A program made the translations under genes and the position numbers. Under the pieces are notes generated by a model. That model saw only the letters and a list, made by a program, of their open reading frames with translations. It had not been told where the DNA came from and made no database searches. From CALGLS01 sp047626155 (GTDB lineage: Bacteria > Bacteroidota > Bacteroidia > Chitinophagales > Saprospiraceae), in the NCBI GenBank assembly GCA_047626155.1, contig JBLHRR010000009.1, positions 1 through 64,000 on the forward strand: a DNA stretch of 64,000 nucleotides. Reading direction: 5' to 3'. This document shows, one piece after another, positions 35,366-44,665 of this stretch (positions are counted from its first letter, which is position 1; each line of letters begins with the position of its first letter).

Positions 35366-35740
35366 CGCATCTTCTTCGTCATTCTTGCCACAACCAAATC
35401 ATAAGAAATATCCAACTATTCAAAAAGTAGCCTATTCAGCACGGAGCCATCCATTACCACATTAATTGGTTTTGCCGCTTATATCATAGCCACTATCGCT
35501 TCTGAAGTGGTTGGTTTTGCAGGAGATGCCATTGATCGCTATGCTACTAAAATGGGTTTTTCTTCTTAGGCAGACCTGGGCGGAATTTTCAAAAAAATCA
35601 TATTCGTTATCGTATTCATTCCAATGCTCATCACAGCTTTGGATACTTTACAAGTCAATGTTATTTCCGATCCTTTCAAGGAAATGCTGACCACCTTCAT
35701 CTCCGCCATCCCAAATGTATTCGTTGCGGTTACCCTTCAT
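35366..35740 (+). pseudogene. Remnant of a mechanosensitive channel gene (conserved TM-helix type)
   Basis: One frame (codons in phase with 35471) reads TLIGFAAYIIATIASEVVGF, then DAIDRYATKMGFSS, a TAG (35567-35569), ADLGGIFKKIIFVIVFIPML, ITALDTLQVNVISDPFKEML and TTFISAIPNVFVAVTL. This resembles the N-terminal part of MscS-related channel proteins with repeated conserved TM helices (pattern ALD-LGI-x-IS-x-P-x-x-x-ML-x-x-x-x-x-x-IPN). A TAA lies in the same frame at 35402-35404. The reading stops matching at the 3' end of the leftward DUF5686 gene, so the rest of the channel is gone. Family assignment is by eye. Confidence 0.6.
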
Positions 35741-38385
35741 TACTCCACCGAAATAACGCCCGCTCCAAACCCACTCGCAATCCCAATCCGAATACCCCAG
35801 CTCTCATATTTGAAATTCTGATAAGAAGTCACGAACTCCAATCGGAGGAAGCGAAGTATTTTATCAATACTATATCCGACCTCAAAATAGTTTTGCGATT
35901 TACTCGTACTGAGGTAATTGACAAAGAGGTTTTCTTTAATTCCCATATAACGTAATTCAACCAGTTGTGTAGCAAGGAATTTTCGGAATTGCAGATGACT
36001 GTGACCAATGAAATAGCTGTTGTTTGTACTGTAGTTGTAATAATCCAACAATCGGAAAGTCTCTACAGGGTCAGTGGTGACGAAGGGGGTGAGGTTGGCT
36101 TTGAAGTGTTTGTAATCGAGAAGGGTCATTTCATCATTGTTGAAAAAATGCCCGAAGCGACCGTGTAAACTGAGCTTACCTCTGATGCCAATTTCTAATT
36201 GATGTTTGAATCCAATTTCCACCTGGTCAAAGTCTGTAATGCTTTTGGCGATGTCCGGAATACCTTTGTTATAATTTAAGAAGAAAGTAGGCGTGACCCG
36301 TTCGGAAACGTTCTTTACTCCATTTTTGATATAGTACCGCAGCCAGGGTTGGTATTCCATGCCCAGGTGAAGGGTGGTCGCTTTGTGGGTGTTGAACAAA
36401 GTAGTTTCCAGTTCCGAATTCGGAGGTGTATTGGAGGTGAAGTCTTCTTTGCTGTCTTTGACCCAAGAGCGCGCATCCTGATTGTTGATGAGATGCATGC
36501 GCTCGGCCCATTCTACTTTGGTGATAAGACGGAAGTTGGGGCGCAGTAGTTTATCGTTTTTTAGGGAGATATAATTCTTTTGGTACAATTTCATGTAATT
36601 GTCATTAAACAACAAAGTCATGAAAGTATTGACAATCGGGTAGATGGGGCTCTCTGAATTCAGCTGGCTGAGGTACTGACCGCCTTCGATTTTTAATTCG
36701 CCTCTTTGTAGTGGCTTCCCATAATCAAAACTACTGTATCCTTTTCCTGTAACTTTATTACGAGCCAAACTATAAGCGATCTTTCCACCTACTTTAAACC
36801 GATTGTCGTTTTCCCATTTTTTAGTGAGGTGAACATCGTAGTTGCTATTGTACCCTTCTACGGTATTGAAATTCAATTTGTAAAGTGGAGAGCCCAGGTG
36901 AATATAAGTACCTTCCGCTAATTTCCAATCATTGGGGAAAAAAATATCCCAGGGCATGTACCGATTCTTTTTTTCGGTTTTCGTAGAATCCTTTTTCGCT
37001 TCTGCTTTTTCGATAATGGCGATGCTGTCACGGATTTTATAACCCCGAACTTCAAGAGTGGTAAGTGGTACGGAGCGAATGTCGGCCCAGTATATGGAGT
37101 CTCTATTAGTCGCCAAACTGTCTACCGTGTACGTTTTGTTAGATTCTACTTTTGGTTCCTCAGATTCTTTACGTTCCTGCTTTTCATATTGCTTCATCAT
37201 CTTACGAAGATCCTTTCGGTTGATTTCTTCACCGTCGGATAGCTTTTGCTGAATGTCGCTAAGTTCCGTATCTTTTTTCTTTTGTTTTTTAGAACGGTTT
37301 TTCAATTCTGCAGCCTTTTCTGTCTGAATGGTTTCATCAATAACCACCATTTCAACTTGAAGATCTGGGTTAAGTTCTATTGTATAATTGCTCGCAGTAG
37401 CGAGGTAGTTGAATTCAAAGCCAAGGCCAAAAAGCTGCCCTGAAATCACGAAGGTATGGCTAACAGGCATCCAAGCTTTATCTTGGATGGGCTCGTAAAT
37501 TTGTTTGATATTTATCCGAATACCTTGAGTGACCGTATTTAAGTCCAGACTATGTATCGCCCATTCTTCCTCTACGATACTAATGAAACCTTCAAAAAGG
37601 TGATCCCCCTTGCTACGTGGAGTAACTTTGATTTTATTAATCATTTTCCCCTGATCGAAAAAGGTGCCTTCCAATTCAAATTTGTAATAACCAAAAGCTT
37701 TCGGTGACAATGGCGAGATGGATTCTCCTACTTTTGAGTTGTAAAAACTGGCATTTAGGTATTGGTTGGGACTCATGTTATTGGCATCTCCTTTTGAATT
37801 TATGGAAATGACTTTTTCCGTATAAGTATTTGGTCGCTTATAGCTAAATTCACTGACGGATTCCAGGGTATAAACTCTCTTGGTATCCAGCCCTTCTTTC
37901 TCCATTTTTTTCCTGATAATCCTCGGGACTTTTTTAATCCGTCCAGAACCCTTCATATAAATGATGGCCTTATAGCTGTCCAATTGTTGAATATGATAAC
38001 TGCTTTTTGCAATGGCCTTTCTCATAATGGTATAGGCAGGATTCTCTCGGCCATCTATAATTTCTACCTGCTCTAAATTTAGAATTTCTTGTTCCAGTAC
38101 CACATTCAGTACCGTAAAATCATTGTTGGAAACAATCACTCTTCGGGATTTCGATTTGTAGCCTAGGTATTGATAAATCACTTCGTAGGTACCGGTGCTT
38201 AGGCGGATGGAGTAATTGCCATCAAGATTGGTGGTGGTACCCGTACCCTGGCTTTTGATAAAAATAGTAGCATAGGAGAGGGGCTCACCATTGATGTCTT
38301 TGATGGAGCCAGAGATGCCGCCGGCTTGTAGTAGGGTGCTTGTAAATAAAAAGAGAAAAGTTAAAAGGTAGAGGCTGTTTTTCAT
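35740..38385 (-). CDS. DUF5686 outer-membrane protein with carboxypeptidase-regulatory-like domain
   Basis: Protein of 881 residues. Signal peptide about 1-21 (LTFLFLFTSTLLQAG), then a carboxypeptidase-regulatory-like domain at 22-105 (GISGSIKDINGEPLSYATIF, GNYSIRLSTGTYEVIYQYLG). The DUF5686 region follows (NPAYTIMRKAIAKSSYHIQQ, then YMKGSGRIKKVP). A Lys/Glu-rich stretch sits near 365-420 (SKKQKKKDTELSDIQQ), and from about 500 the sequence alternates like a beta-barrel. The family is common in Bacteroidota and of unknown role. Palindromic element D lies 72 bp upstream of the start. Confidence 0.9.
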   Translation of the reverse strand: MKNSLYLLTFLFLFTSTLLQAGGISGSIKDINGEPLSYATIFIKSQGTGTTTNLDGNYSIRLSTGTYEVIYQYLGYKSKSRRVIVSNNDFTVLNVVLEQEILNLEQVEIIDGRENPAYTIMRKAIAKSSYHIQQLDSYKAIIYMKGSGRIKKVPRIIRKKMEKEGLDTKRVYTLESVSEFSYKRPNTYTEKVISINSKGDANNMSPNQYLNASFYNSKVGESISPLSPKAFGYYKFELEGTFFDQGKMINKIKVTPRSKGDHLFEGFISIVEEEWAIHSLDLNTVTQGIRINIKQIYEPIQDKAWMPVSHTFVISGQLFGLGFEFNYLATASNYTIELNPDLQVEMVVIDETIQTEKAAELKNRSKKQKKKDTELSDIQQKLSDGEEINRKDLRKMMKQYEKQERKESEEPKVESNKTYTVDSLATNRDSIYWADIRSVPLTTLEVRGYKIRDSIAIIEKAEAKKDSTKTEKKNRYMPWDIFFPNDWKLAEGTYIHLGSPLYKLNFNTVEGYNSNYDVHLTKKWENDNRFKVGGKIAYSLARNKVTGKGYSSFDYGKPLQRGELKIEGGQYLSQLNSESPIYPIVNTFMTLLFNDNYMKLYQKNYISLKNDKLLRPNFRLITKVEWAERMHLINNQDARSWVKDSKEDFTSNTPPNSELETTLFNTHKATTLHLGMEYQPWLRYYIKNGVKNVSERVTPTFFLNYNKGIPDIAKSITDFDQVEIGFKHQLEIGIRGKLSLHGRFGHFFNNDEMTLLDYKHFKANLTPFVTTDPVETFRLLDYYNYSTNNSYFIGHSHLQFRKFLATQLVELRYMGIKENLFVNYLSTSKSQNYFEVGYSIDKILRFLRLEFVTSYQNFKYESWGIRIGIASGFGAGVISVE

Positions 38386-38456
38386 AGGGGGACTTTGTGT
38401 AGTATTTAATTTGGACTTAGAATGCCGTAGTACTAAGACGAATTGAATTTGAAAAA

Positions 38457-38589
38457 GTTCTAAGTAACAACAAAAAATTAACTTCCCGATTTGGAAACGA
38501 TTATGTAAATCAAAATGACCGAAGGGAGAGTGATTTATATAATCGTTTCCACCAAAGAAATCGGGAAATTATTTTTTGTGTAATACTAA
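38457..38589 (-). repeat. Long palindromic element D, copy 2
   Basis: Inverted copy of the element at 24323-24455. CTTCCCGATTT and GGAAACGATTATGTAAATCA pair with TGATTTATATAATCGTTTCC and AAATCGGGAA. Read on the minus strand, the GTTGTTACTTAGAAC end faces the DUF5686 start codon 72 bp away, the same orientation to the downstream gene as copy 1 has to the carbonic anhydrase gene. Confidence 0.85.
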
Positions 38590-38611
38590 GGTAGGAAATT
38601 TTCTGTTTTTT

Positions 38612-38680
38612 TTGCGAGCCCCGGTCTGCGGCCCGGGGTGAATGTAGGGTCGACTCCTCCAGCGTCTTTTGGAGAATTTG
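38612..38680 (-). repeat. Element G, copy 2
   Basis: On the minus strand: AAAAGACGCTGGAGGAGTCG, then CATTCACCCCGGGCC and CCGGGGCTCGC plus an A run. It matches 28373-28438 closely. It sits between element D and the thioredoxin gene terminator. Confidence 0.7.
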
Positions 38681-38701
38681 ATGCTTTACTTCGTAAAATA
38701 T

Positions 38702-38738
38702 TAAAGCCTGAATTTTCTTGATAGAAAATTCAGGCTTT
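38702..38738 (-). terminator. Intrinsic terminator of the thioredoxin-like gene
   Basis: AAAGCCTGAATTTTC, loop TTGATA, GAAAATTCAGGCTTT: 15 perfect pairs, 28 bp after the stop of the leftward gene ending at 38767. Confidence 0.75.
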
Positions 38739-38766
38739 ATAGAAAGCGTATATATTAGAAGGAATA

Positions 38767-39261
38767 TTATTTCCCCTTTTCGTACTTTGTAATCATGGAT
38801 TCAATGTCCGTAGTGAATTCCTTTACAGATTTTCTATAACCTGTTTTACCAAGACCGTCTATCTGGAACTGACCATTGTTAGCATCTTTATCAAGGTGGA
38901 AAACCCAAACAGTAGGATAGCCACGCACTTGAAAAGCTTGCTGAAGCGCTGCGTTTTGCTCCTTGATGTCATCAGGCAATTGTGTTCTTTTAGGGAAATC
39001 CAATTCTAAGAGGATCACATTTTCATCCGCCCAGGTTTTAAAATCTTTCTTTGAAAATACAGAAGCAGTCAATTTCTTACACCATCCACACCAATCGCTA
39101 CCTGTGAAATTGGCCATAATAGGCTTCCCCGTTTCCTTAGATAAGGTGTAGGCTTCGTCTATGCTAACCAACCAACCTTCATTTTCTGCTTTGTAAGCTT
39201 CTTGACTCTGCCCAACAAAAGCGGATAAAACGAGAAGGCTTAGGATTATAATCTTTTTCAT
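38767..39261 (-). CDS. Exported thioredoxin-family protein
   Basis: Protein of 164 residues with a signal peptide (MKKIIILSLLVLSAFVGQSQ). The mature part is a thioredoxin-7/DUF255-like fold with the active site FTGSDWCGWCKKL (about 51-63, CGWC) and the cis-Pro loop RGYPTVWVF (about 123-131). It is likely periplasmic, reducing disulfides or acting as a disulfide carrier. It stands alone with its own terminator. Confidence 0.9.
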   Translation of the reverse strand: MKKIIILSLLVLSAFVGQSQEAYKAENEGWLVSIDEAYTLSKETGKPIMANFTGSDWCGWCKKLTASVFSKKDFKTWADENVILLELDFPKRTQLPDDIKEQNAALQQAFQVRGYPTVWVFHLDKDANNGQFQIDGLGKTGYRKSVKEFTTDIESMITKYEKGK

Positions 39262-39579
39262 TGTTTACTGTTTTTTACGTCCGTGGTCTAATAATATTAT
39301 TCGTAAGTTATCTTTTGTGTAGACTTAGCGTCTGTTTTGAGTTTCCAAAGGTACCAAAATGATGGAAAACAAAAAGTTAAGAAAATACTATTTTTACCTT
39401 GTTTAAGGAGAATCTAAAGTATCCATGCAGTATTTATACCATTTATGTAGACGCGAAGACTTTTTGGATGTTGCATTAAAAGCTTCTGTGGGTGTTAAAA
39501 GGTTTATTTTGTTTCCATTGACATCTAAAAAAGGAGGGCGAATCATTTTCTTATAAAGGACTTTATTAACTTTGAAGAT

Positions 39580-40389
39580 TTGAAAACAAAGGAAAGAATA
39601 GACCTCAGCTTAGGTGATAAAATATTCGATCATTATCTATTCGTAGGAGTGCTTTGCATTCCTGCTTGCATGTTTGGTTATATGCATATCATAGAATCAT
39701 TAGATTCTAAAGTACTAGAATCGTCCTTTTACATGAGTTGTATCACTCTTGTTTTTGCTCCTCTTGTTTATTTTTATCAAAAAAGAAAGACCTATTTTAA
39801 TCGATACCCAATCAGGCTTTTACCTAAAGAATTTAAAGAAGTTGTGAAAATAACAGCGAGAGAATTGAATTGGCAGGTTGCAGAAGTAAGTGAAGGGTAT
39901 ATTGTTGCGACAAGATATGGTTCAGGCTTACTAAATAATAGTAGCCAAAGAATAGCCATTAAAAGAGAAGAAAATTCGATCCTGATTAATAGTATTAAAA
40001 ACCCGAAAGGTAGGTACTCGCCTTCATTTAAAAAGAACAAAGAAAACGTAGCTGTCTTTATTGAGAATGCCAGAGACTTTATTGATGGTAAAGATATTTA
40101 CTTGAAACTGGCAAAGAAAAGAACCAAGCAAAGAGCAATTGAAGAACAAAAGGAGAAAGGCTTCTGGGAAGGTAGTGAATGGACAGTCGGAAATATTTTA
40201 ATGCGATTAATTGGCTATGGTTTTTTCTTTATATTTCTTTTAATTGGCTTATATTTTCTTTTTGTAGATGAAGGAATAGGAATTAGTTTAATTCTATTGC
40301 CTTTAAGTGCTGTTATTTTCTGGATTTATATTCGAATCGATTTCCAAATTTTGATAGAAAAAAAACGTAGAAGAAATGGAACGAAGTAA
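39580..40389 (+). CDS. Membrane protein of unknown function
   Basis: Protein of 269 residues that appears to start with TTG at 39580 (reads KTKERIDLSLGDKIFDHYLF); no ATG fits better. Two hydrophobic spans are near 22-42 and 50-66, and two more near 207-226 (ILMRLIGYGFFFIFLLIGLY) and 230-250, with a basic cytoplasmic-looking central domain (FKEVVKITARELNWQVAEVS). I do not recognise the family. Gap 39262-39579 shows nothing else. Confidence 0.65.
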   Translation: MKTKERIDLSLGDKIFDHYLFVGVLCIPACMFGYMHIIESLDSKVLESSFYMSCITLVFAPLVYFYQKRKTYFNRYPIRLLPKEFKEVVKITARELNWQVAEVSEGYIVATRYGSGLLNNSSQRIAIKREENSILINSIKNPKGRYSPSFKKNKENVAVFIENARDFIDGKDIYLKLAKKRTKQRAIEEQKEKGFWEGSEWTVGNILMRLIGYGFFFIFLLIGLYFLFVDEGIGISLILLPLSAVIFWIYIRIDFQILIEKKRRRNGTK

Positions 40390-40486
40390 ATGGTCCTAAC
40401 ATTTGCTTAATGCTAACAACACTTAATTTAACCTGCACTTAATTTACTCTTATCAACCCCGAAATAATCAGGAGACATAGAAAAAA

Positions 40487-40494
40487 TACCTTTG
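40487..40494 (+). promoter_or_regulatory. Bacteroidota -7 promoter element TACCTTTG
   Basis: TACCTTTG followed by CTTTTTT, 28 bp before the TonB receptor start codon. It is a full match to TAnnTTTG; no clear -33 TTG is seen. Confidence 0.6.
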
Positions 40495-40521
40495 CTTTTT
40501 TAAAAATCAAAACAATCTAAT

Positions 40522-43269
40522 ATGAAAAAGCAATTTTACATTATCCTATCTTTTCTCCTAATGGGTTCCACTATCCTTACTGCACAAAGCAATCTTAGAG
40601 GAGCTATTCTGGATGATTTTTCAGAAGGCCTTCCAGGAGCTCATGTTTATCTGGAAGGAACCAATTACTCTGATCTGACAGACATCAACGGGAGCTATAA
40701 AATATTCAATATTCCCGCAGGTACCTATCAATTAGTGGTGAGCTACATCGGTTACGGTAATCAAACGACGGAAGTAACCATCGGAAATGAAAACACCTTG
40801 TTACAAAATGTTACAATGGCCCAAAGTAACATACTCTCGGAAGTAGTCATTAATGGAAGATTGGAAGGTCAGGCAAAAGCATTGAACAACCAAAAAAACA
40901 GATTAAACATCTCGAATATTATTGCAAGTGAACAAATCGAAAGATTCCCGGATGCTAATATTGGGGATGCCTTGAAAAGAGTATCTGGTATCAATGTACA
41001 ATATGATCAGGGAGAGGCCAGGTTTGCAAACATCAGAGGTACCGCTCCAGAGCTCAATTCCATTACCATCAATGGAGAAAGAATTCCTTCTGCTGAAGCA
41101 GAAAAAAGATACGTCCAACTTGATTTGATCCCTGCTGACATGGTTTCTACCATAGAAGTAAACAAAGCGGTGACTCCTGATATGGATGGAGATGCGATTG
41201 GTGGATCTATTAACTTAGTGACCAAAAAAGCACCTGCCGGTGCAAGCATTCAGGGAACACTGGGAACTGGTTATAGCTTTTTGACAAAGAAACCAATAAT
41301 AAAAGGCAGGCTGACTTATTCCAATCGCTTTGCAAAAGATAAACTTGGCTTGATCGTAAGTGCTTCTATTTTAGACAAATCAGTCCGCTCTGATAACGTA
41401 GAAACCGAGTGGGATTATCTGGACGAAAATGATAAAGATGGTAGCGTATATCCTACTGATCATCAGGTAAGGAAATACTCATTGCAACGTATTCGACAGA
41501 GCTATTCTGCGACGCTTGATTATAATATTAATGAATCACATAACATTTATCTTACAGGAATGTACAATTGGAGGAATGACTGGGAAAACAGATACCGAAG
41601 AAGATATAAAGATATCGAACAATTAGAGGACGGCTCTTATGTTGCAGAAATTAGAAGACAAACTAAAGGAGGAGTAAAGGACAATAATTATGGACGTCTG
41701 GAAGACCAACGTATGCAAAGTGTTGGATTGGGCGGTACGCACTTCTTTAATAAAATAAAAGTCACCTGGTCTGCTTCTGCGCTAAAGGCAAGTGAAGACC
41801 GACCGAATGAGCGATACATTTCCATGAACGTAAAAGATCAACCTGTTTCTTTGGATTTGATAGATTTGGAAACACCAATTGTAACGCCAATCAATGGAGA
41901 AGGAATGGACCTTTCTGCGGCTTACGGTTTGAACGAAATAACAGAAGAATTTCAATATACAGATGAGCAGGATTTGAATGGAAAACTGGATGTAGAGATT
42001 CCAATTCTTTTTGGTAAAAACTCCAGCTTCCTTAAAGTAGGAGGGCGTTTTAAAAACAAATCAAAGACCAGAGATAATAGTTTCAGAGAGTATACGCCAC
42101 TTGATGAAGATGCTTTTGTAATGGATGCTTTAAGAAATACAGAAAGTGAAACAGAGTCGGATTTTAGCATTGGCGATTATGAAATTGGTTCTTTTGTAAG
42201 TAAGGAATTTTTAGGAGATACGGACTTTACCAAGGGCTTTGAAGGCGAAGATGTGTTAGAAGAATTCGCGGGTAATTTTGATGCAGAAGAAGATGTAACA
42301 GCGGCTTACGTGATGTATACTCAGAATCTAGGAAAAAAGATGACTATGGTCGCAGGTGTACGTTATGAGCAAACTAAAGTGAGCTATAGCGGAAAAATAT
42401 TTGATGGGGAAACCCTGACCGGTTCTGAAGGAGAGTCTGATGATTACGCTAATGTATTACCTGGTTTACACATTAAATACAACCTGTCAAAATGGACGAA
42501 TCTTCGTTTGGCTTGGACCAACACCTTGGCTCGTCCAAATTATTTCGATTTGGTTCCTTATCAGCAAATCAATACAGAAGACAACGAAATCAGCATAGGT
42601 AACCCGGCTTTGGAAGCGACTACTTCAATGAATGTAGATATATTGTTGGAACACTATTTTAAAAACATTGGATTGATTTCAGGTGGCCTGTTTTACAAGA
42701 ACCTAACAAACGTTATTGCCACAAAGACGCAGAATGATGTCAACTTTCAGGGGACGACCTATGAACAGTTTCGGCAACCCGTAAATGCAGGTGATGCAGA
42801 CTTGTTTGGTTTTGAAATCGGCTTGCAGCGCCGCCTTGATTTTTTACCAGGAGCGCTTGGAAATTTTACCGTTTATACCAATTACACTTACAACCAATCT
42901 AAATTGAAAGATGTTAAGCTGGAGGGTAGAGAAGAGGAAGATTTGCCTTTAGTAGGTACACCGAAAAATTTATTTAACCTTAGTTTGGCTTATGACTTGA
43001 AAAAATTGGATCTAAGATTATCCTACAATTTTGCAGATTCTTTTATTGAAGAATACAACGACGAAGCTTTCTATGATCGTTGGTACGATGTCGTTAATTA
43101 TCTCGACTTTAATGCGGACTATGCTTTAACCGATAACTGGCGTCTTTACTTCAGCATGAATAACTTGCTTAATCAACCACTTCGATATTTTCAAGGTGTT
43201 TCGAGTAGAACAATGCAAGCCGAATATTATGGGACGCAGGCGAATATTGGTGTGAAATTTAATTATTAA
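40522..43269 (+). CDS. TonB-dependent outer-membrane receptor, probably for phytate or its products
   Basis: Receptor of 915 residues. Signal peptide about 1-21; carboxypeptidase-regulatory-like domain about 23-110 (LRGAILDDFSEGLPGAHVYL, INGSYKIFNIPAGTYQLVVS); plug about 128-240 (RFPDANIGDALKRVSGINVQ, FANIRGTAPELNSITINGER, then GDAIGGSINLVTKKAP); then a 22-strand barrel ending in the aromatic GTQANIGVKFNY. The plug style resembles the Xanthomonas/Caulobacter TonB receptor group. The phytase gene follows 137 bp later on the same strand, so the substrate may be an inositol phosphate. That is an inference from gene order. Confidence 0.92.
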   Translation: MKKQFYIILSFLLMGSTILTAQSNLRGAILDDFSEGLPGAHVYLEGTNYSDLTDINGSYKIFNIPAGTYQLVVSYIGYGNQTTEVTIGNENTLLQNVTMAQSNILSEVVINGRLEGQAKALNNQKNRLNISNIIASEQIERFPDANIGDALKRVSGINVQYDQGEARFANIRGTAPELNSITINGERIPSAEAEKRYVQLDLIPADMVSTIEVNKAVTPDMDGDAIGGSINLVTKKAPAGASIQGTLGTGYSFLTKKPIIKGRLTYSNRFAKDKLGLIVSASILDKSVRSDNVETEWDYLDENDKDGSVYPTDHQVRKYSLQRIRQSYSATLDYNINESHNIYLTGMYNWRNDWENRYRRRYKDIEQLEDGSYVAEIRRQTKGGVKDNNYGRLEDQRMQSVGLGGTHFFNKIKVTWSASALKASEDRPNERYISMNVKDQPVSLDLIDLETPIVTPINGEGMDLSAAYGLNEITEEFQYTDEQDLNGKLDVEIPILFGKNSSFLKVGGRFKNKSKTRDNSFREYTPLDEDAFVMDALRNTESETESDFSIGDYEIGSFVSKEFLGDTDFTKGFEGEDVLEEFAGNFDAEEDVTAAYVMYTQNLGKKMTMVAGVRYEQTKVSYSGKIFDGETLTGSEGESDDYANVLPGLHIKYNLSKWTNLRLAWTNTLARPNYFDLVPYQQINTEDNEISIGNPALEATTSMNVDILLEHYFKNIGLISGGLFYKNLTNVIATKTQNDVNFQGTTYEQFRQPVNAGDADLFGFEIGLQRRLDFLPGALGNFTVYTNYTYNQSKLKDVKLEGREEEDLPLVGTPKNLFNLSLAYDLKKLDLRLSYNFADSFIEEYNDEAFYDRWYDVVNYLDFNADYALTDNWRLYFSMNNLLNQPLRYFQGVSSRTMQAEYYGTQANIGVKFNY

Positions 43270-43279
43270 TTCTTTTGTA

Positions 43280-43378
43280 ACTGTTCAGTATGTTGCCTTT
43301 AGCTATTGGCAGTTAGCTTCTCCATAACGCGAAAGTGGGAAGCTAACTGCCATCGGCTAAAAGCCAACTGTCGAATAA
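43280..43378 (+). repeat. Element C, copy 1 (between receptor and phytase genes)
   Basis: CTGTTCAG, then GGCAGTTAGCTTCTCCATAA, CGCGAAAGTGGGAAGCTAAC and AAAAGCCAACTG. It matches the inverted copy at 47383-47487 over about 75 bp. Arms CAGTTAGCTTC and GAAGCTAACTG form a perfect 11-bp stem, so it could act as an intercistronic RNA hairpin that separates receptor and phytase expression. Confidence 0.75.
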
Positions 43379-43406
43379 TTAATTCTTTTAAAAAAAATAT
43401 TTTGTA

Positions 43407-44567
43407 ATGATAAGTACGTTTTATAACAATGACAGGGGGAAGACTTTCCTTTTCTCTGTTCTTTTTTTTATAGTGATTTTATTATCCGTTTTTCTATTGC
43501 AAACCTGTAGTGTCTTTGATGGGAAATTGGAAGTAAAAAAAGAGGCAAAAGAATTTCGGGCTGCAAAGGAACGCCAACAAAAGATTTACAAATCGGTAAT
43601 CGCAAATGTTGAAACGGAGCCAGTAGGAGCGGCCAGTACAGAAGACGATGCTGCTGATGATCCGGCCATTTGGTATTCAGCCAAAACTCCAGCAAATAGT
43701 ATCATTTTTGGTACCAATAAAAAAGGCGGAATTCACGCATATGATTTGTCCGGTCGGGAACTACAATTTGTACCTTGCGGGAAAATAAATAACATAGATA
43801 TTCGACGTTCTGTTAAAATGGGTAAGTCGGAGGTCGATGTTTTGGTAGGGAGTAACCGAAGCGACAGTACCCTTGTTTTATTTCTTATTGATGAGAATGG
43901 AGCTATAAAAAGCGAAGCAGATTACCGCATTCAATTGGGTGATTTTGAACCCTATGGCTTGTGTCTATACAAAACAGAGGCCGCTTCGTTATTTGCTTTT
44001 GTTAATAATAAAAATGGGGAAGTACACCAAATTACCATAAGCTTAGATGTGAATAACGAGCTAGTCACAGCAATCGTTCGGAAGTTGAAACTCCCAACAC
44101 AAGTAGAAGGAATGGTGGTAGATGATGACGGTCATCGTCTTTTTGTAGGAGAGGAAGGAGCGGGGATTTATCTTTTTTCTGCCTGGCCTGCGGGAGATAC
44201 AGACGGTGTGCTACTGGAAGGGAGTACAGAATCTAACAATAAGATTTCATTTGACATAGAAGGGCTAGCTTTGTTACCGCCACATTACCTGGTAGCTTCT
44301 AGTCAAGGGAATTTTTCTTACGCCATTTTCGATTTAGAGAAACGAAAGTATGTAGATTCTTTTATCATAAAAAAAGGATTGGTGGATGGATCAGAAGAAA
44401 CAGATGGTTTAGAAATTATGTCAAAGGGACTGGGAACAATGTTTCCAAAAGGTTTATTGGTGGTGCAAGATGGTTTCAACTTTGACGATACGATAAAGCG
44501 GAATCAGAACTTTAAATTGGTGGATCTGGGGGAGGTGCTTTCTTTGTTGGGCGAAATGGACAAGTAG
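43407..44567 (+). CDS. Beta-propeller phytase (3-phytase), membrane-anchored or exported
   Basis: Releases phosphate from phytate with calcium. Residues about 14-34 (FLFSVLFFIVILLSVFLLQT) form a signal or anchor; LLQTC may be a weak lipobox. A short coiled segment (EAKEFRAAKERQQKIY) leads to the six-bladed propeller from about 68. Family signatures: STEDDAADDPAIWY (about 77-90), IIFGTNKKGGIHAYDLSG (about 99-116), DVLVGSNRSDSTLVLF, DFEPYGLCLYK, VEGMVVDDDGHRLFVGEEGA (about 232-251) and DIEGLALL. At 386 residues it has normal length. Partner of the TonB receptor upstream. Confidence 0.9.
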   Translation: MISTFYNNDRGKTFLFSVLFFIVILLSVFLLQTCSVFDGKLEVKKEAKEFRAAKERQQKIYKSVIANVETEPVGAASTEDDAADDPAIWYSAKTPANSIIFGTNKKGGIHAYDLSGRELQFVPCGKINNIDIRRSVKMGKSEVDVLVGSNRSDSTLVLFLIDENGAIKSEADYRIQLGDFEPYGLCLYKTEAASLFAFVNNKNGEVHQITISLDVNNELVTAIVRKLKLPTQVEGMVVDDDGHRLFVGEEGAGIYLFSAWPAGDTDGVLLEGSTESNNKISFDIEGLALLPPHYLVASSQGNFSYAIFDLEKRKYVDSFIIKKGLVDGSEETDGLEIMSKGLGTMFPKGLLVVQDGFNFDDTIKRNQNFKLVDLGEVLSLLGEMDK

Positions 44568-44665
44568 GTTGAGAGGTTAGGAGCCGTTATTTGTTTGCTA
44601 ATCAACGGAGCAGAATGGGGGGAGGAGTACATAACTCCGTCTCTAATAGGGTAGCGTAGTGGTAA

